From contig LSKJ01000163.1 in the NCBI GenBank assembly GCA_001557035.1, positions 1 through 7,499 of the forward strand: 7,499 nt of DNA. Reading direction: 5' to 3'. Both the position numbers and the translations under genes were made by a program. Shown here in pieces: positions 6,426 through 7,499 of this stretch (within the stretch, counting starts at the first letter, position 1; every line of letters starts with the position of its first letter). The DNA is from Rhodospirillaceae bacterium CCH5-H10. GTDB lineage: Bacteria; Pseudomonadota; Alphaproteobacteria; Reyranellales; Reyranellaceae. The notes under the pieces are model-generated. The model was not told where the DNA came from, ran no database searches, and saw only the letters and a program-made list of their open reading frames with translations.

Positions 6426-6442
6426 TACAAGATATACATGAT
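6420..6442. promoter_or_regulatory. NsrR-like operator 2
   Basis: ACATGTA (6421-6427), seven bases, then TACATGA (6435-6441): the same dyad as operator 1 with one mismatch in the outermost position, shifted by exactly 36 bases. The two 23-base sites agree at 16 positions, all but two of these in the half-sites; the spacers differ. It would cover the -10 region and transcription start of the globin-AOX unit. Confidence 0.62.
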
Positions 6443-6456
6443 TTATGGAGCGGGCG

Positions 6457-6855
6457 ATGGATGGCCTGGACGGCGAGATCGACGGGGTGGACGAAGCGGG
6501 CCTGGCCCGCCTCGTGGACCGCTTCTACGCCGCCGTCCGCGCCGACGACATGATCGGCCCGCTGTTCAACGACGCCATCCACGACTGGCCCGATCACCTC
6601 GGCAAGCTCGCCGCCTTCTGGTCGTCCCTGATGCTGGGCAGCGGCCGCTATAAGGGCATGCCGATGGCCGCGCACCTGCGCCACCGCGACCGGATCACGC
6701 CGGCGATGTTCGACCGCTGGCTCTCATTGTGGCGCGAGGCCACCGAGGCGGAGATGCCGCCCGCGGTCGCGCGCTCGATGCAGGCGAAGGCCGGCCGCAT
6801 CGCCGAGAACTTCAAGCTGGCGCTCGGAAGCCGGGCGCTCGCGGGCATACGCTGA
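6457..6855 (+). CDS. Group III truncated haemoglobin (2-on-2 globin)
   Basis: 132 residues, close to the 127 of Campylobacter jejuni Ctb, to which it aligns through FYAAVRAD, GPLFNDAI, FWSSLMLGSGRYKGMPMAAHL and FDRWLSLW. Key haem-pocket residues are all present: Tyr24 (B10), His47 (E7), proximal His73 (F8) and Trp88 (G8). Group III globins bind O2 and NO tightly; Ctb is induced by nitrosative stress and affects respiration under low oxygen. Here the likely task is NO binding or dioxygenation in the cytoplasm, which is inferred from the neighbouring nsrR and operators. The ATG at 6457 is chosen because GGAG (6447-6450) lies six bases before it; the ATG at 6445 has no ribosome binding site and would add only four residues. 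It is the first gene of a two-gene unit, with the alternative oxidase 14 bases downstream. No dedicated reductase gene is in view. Confidence 0.9.
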   Translation: MDGLDGEIDGVDEAGLARLVDRFYAAVRADDMIGPLFNDAIHDWPDHLGKLAAFWSSLMLGSGRYKGMPMAAHLRHRDRITPAMFDRWLSLWREATEAEMPPAVARSMQAKAGRIAENFKLALGSRALAGIR

Positions 6856-6869
6856 GCAAGGAGAGTGTC

Positions 6870-7499
6870 ATGAACACCACCCCGCAGATTCCCACCGTCG
6901 ATCTCGCCGTCCACTACCGGGCGCGCGGCTTCGGCGACCGGCTGGCCTACGGCTTCACCAAGACCCTGCGCTTCTGCGCCGACACCTTCTTCGCGAAGCG
7001 CTACGGCCATCGTGCCATCGTGCTGGAGACCGTCGCGGCGGTGCCGGGCATGGTCGGCGCGACGCTCACCCACCTGCGCTGCCTGCGGAACATGTGCGAC
7101 GACCAGGGCTGGATCCGCACGCTGATGGAGGAGGCCGAGAACGAGCGCATGCACCTCATGACATTCATCGAGGTGGCGAAACCCACGCTGTTCGAGCGTT
7201 GCGTGATCCTGGGCGTGCAATGGGTGTTCTACCTCGCCTTCTTCGCGCTCTATCTCGTGAGCGCGCGCACCGCGCATCGCGTCGTCGGCTACTTCGAGGA
7301 GGAGGCGGTGATCAGCTACACGCACTTCCTCGCAGAACTGGACGAAGGCCGCACGGCCAACGTGGCGGCGCCGGCCATCGCGCGGCACTACTGGAAGCTG
7401 CCGGACGACGCCACGCTGCGCGACGTGGTGCTGGTGGTGCGGGCCGACGAGGCCCATCACCGCGACGTCAACCACGGCTTCGCCGACGTACTGGCGGGC
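6870..7499 (+). CDS. aox: Alternative oxidase (AOX), ubiquinol:oxygen oxidoreductase, 3' end cut by window
   Basis: 210 codons are in the window without a stop; bacterial AOX proteins have about 220-235 residues, so only the C-terminus is missing. All six ligands of the di-iron centre can be placed by comparison with trypanosomal AOX: Glu53 (LETVAAVPGM), Glu92 and His95 (EEAENERMHLM), Glu143 (FEEEAVISYT), Glu194 and His197 (RADEAHHRDVNH). Tyr150 matches the conserved catalytic tyrosine. The enzyme is an inner-membrane monotopic protein that reduces O2 to water with quinol, without pumping protons and without haem, and therefore resists cyanide and NO. A hydrophobic stretch at 111-131 fits membrane attachment. 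AAGGAG (6858-6863) stands six bases before the ATG. Placement after the globin and behind NsrR-like operators suggests NO-induced expression, as described for AOX of Vibrio fischeri. Confidence 0.95.
   Translation, partial: MNTTPQIPTVDLAVHYRARGFGDRLAYGFTKTLRFCADTFFAKRYGHRAIVLETVAAVPGMVGATLTHLRCLRNMCDDQGWIRTLMEEAENERMHLMTFIEVAKPTLFERCVILGVQWVFYLAFFALYLVSARTAHRVVGYFEEEAVISYTHFLAELDEGRTANVAAPAIARHYWKLPDDATLRDVVLVVRADEAHHRDVNHGFADVLAG

Overview
The window is GC-rich chromosomal DNA. Protein content and codon bias fit an alphaproteobacterium (Rhodospirillales, Reyranellales or Hyphomicrobiales type), but the genus cannot be resolved from the sequence alone. It holds nine supportable protein genes, two of them cut by the window ends. 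No tRNA, rRNA, CRISPR array, insertion sequence or integrase is visible.

Left part (1-2497, + strand): the end of a PaoB/YagS-type FAD subunit and a complete PaoC/YagR-type molybdenum subunit of a periplasmic aldehyde oxidoreductase, in the order seen in the E. coli paoABC operon. After a 150-base gap with a hairpin comes a B12-binding radical SAM protein with a DUF4070-type C-terminal region (2648-4321). It is related to hopanoid methylases but probably not one of them. A small exported four-cysteine protein of unknown function follows (4413-4724), then a strong hairpin with T-runs on both sides, placed as a bidirectional terminator between convergent genes.

Middle (4824-6342, - strand): reading leftwards, an NsrR-type Rrf2 regulator (5917-6342), a short exported His/Cys-rich protein starting 31 bases after it (5418-5885), and a SpoIIAA/STAS-like protein (4824-5291).

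Right part (6457 to the end, + strand, divergent from nsrR): a group III truncated haemoglobin, then, after 14 bases, an alternative oxidase (AOX) cut by the window end. The AOX frame has no stop inside the window. The AT-rich divergent region carries two copies of the dyad ATGTA-N7-TACAT, with the half-site spacing of the NsrR consensus (ATGYA-N7-TRCAT), 36 bases apart, plus an 18-base perfect palindrome. The simplest reading is a self-contained nitric-oxide response cassette: an iron-sulphur NO sensor represses a haemoglobin that could bind or detoxify NO and a quinol oxidase that keeps respiration going when NO blocks haem-copper oxidases. NsrR control of AOX is known in Vibrio; its pairing with a group III globin in one transcription unit is the most interesting part of this window.
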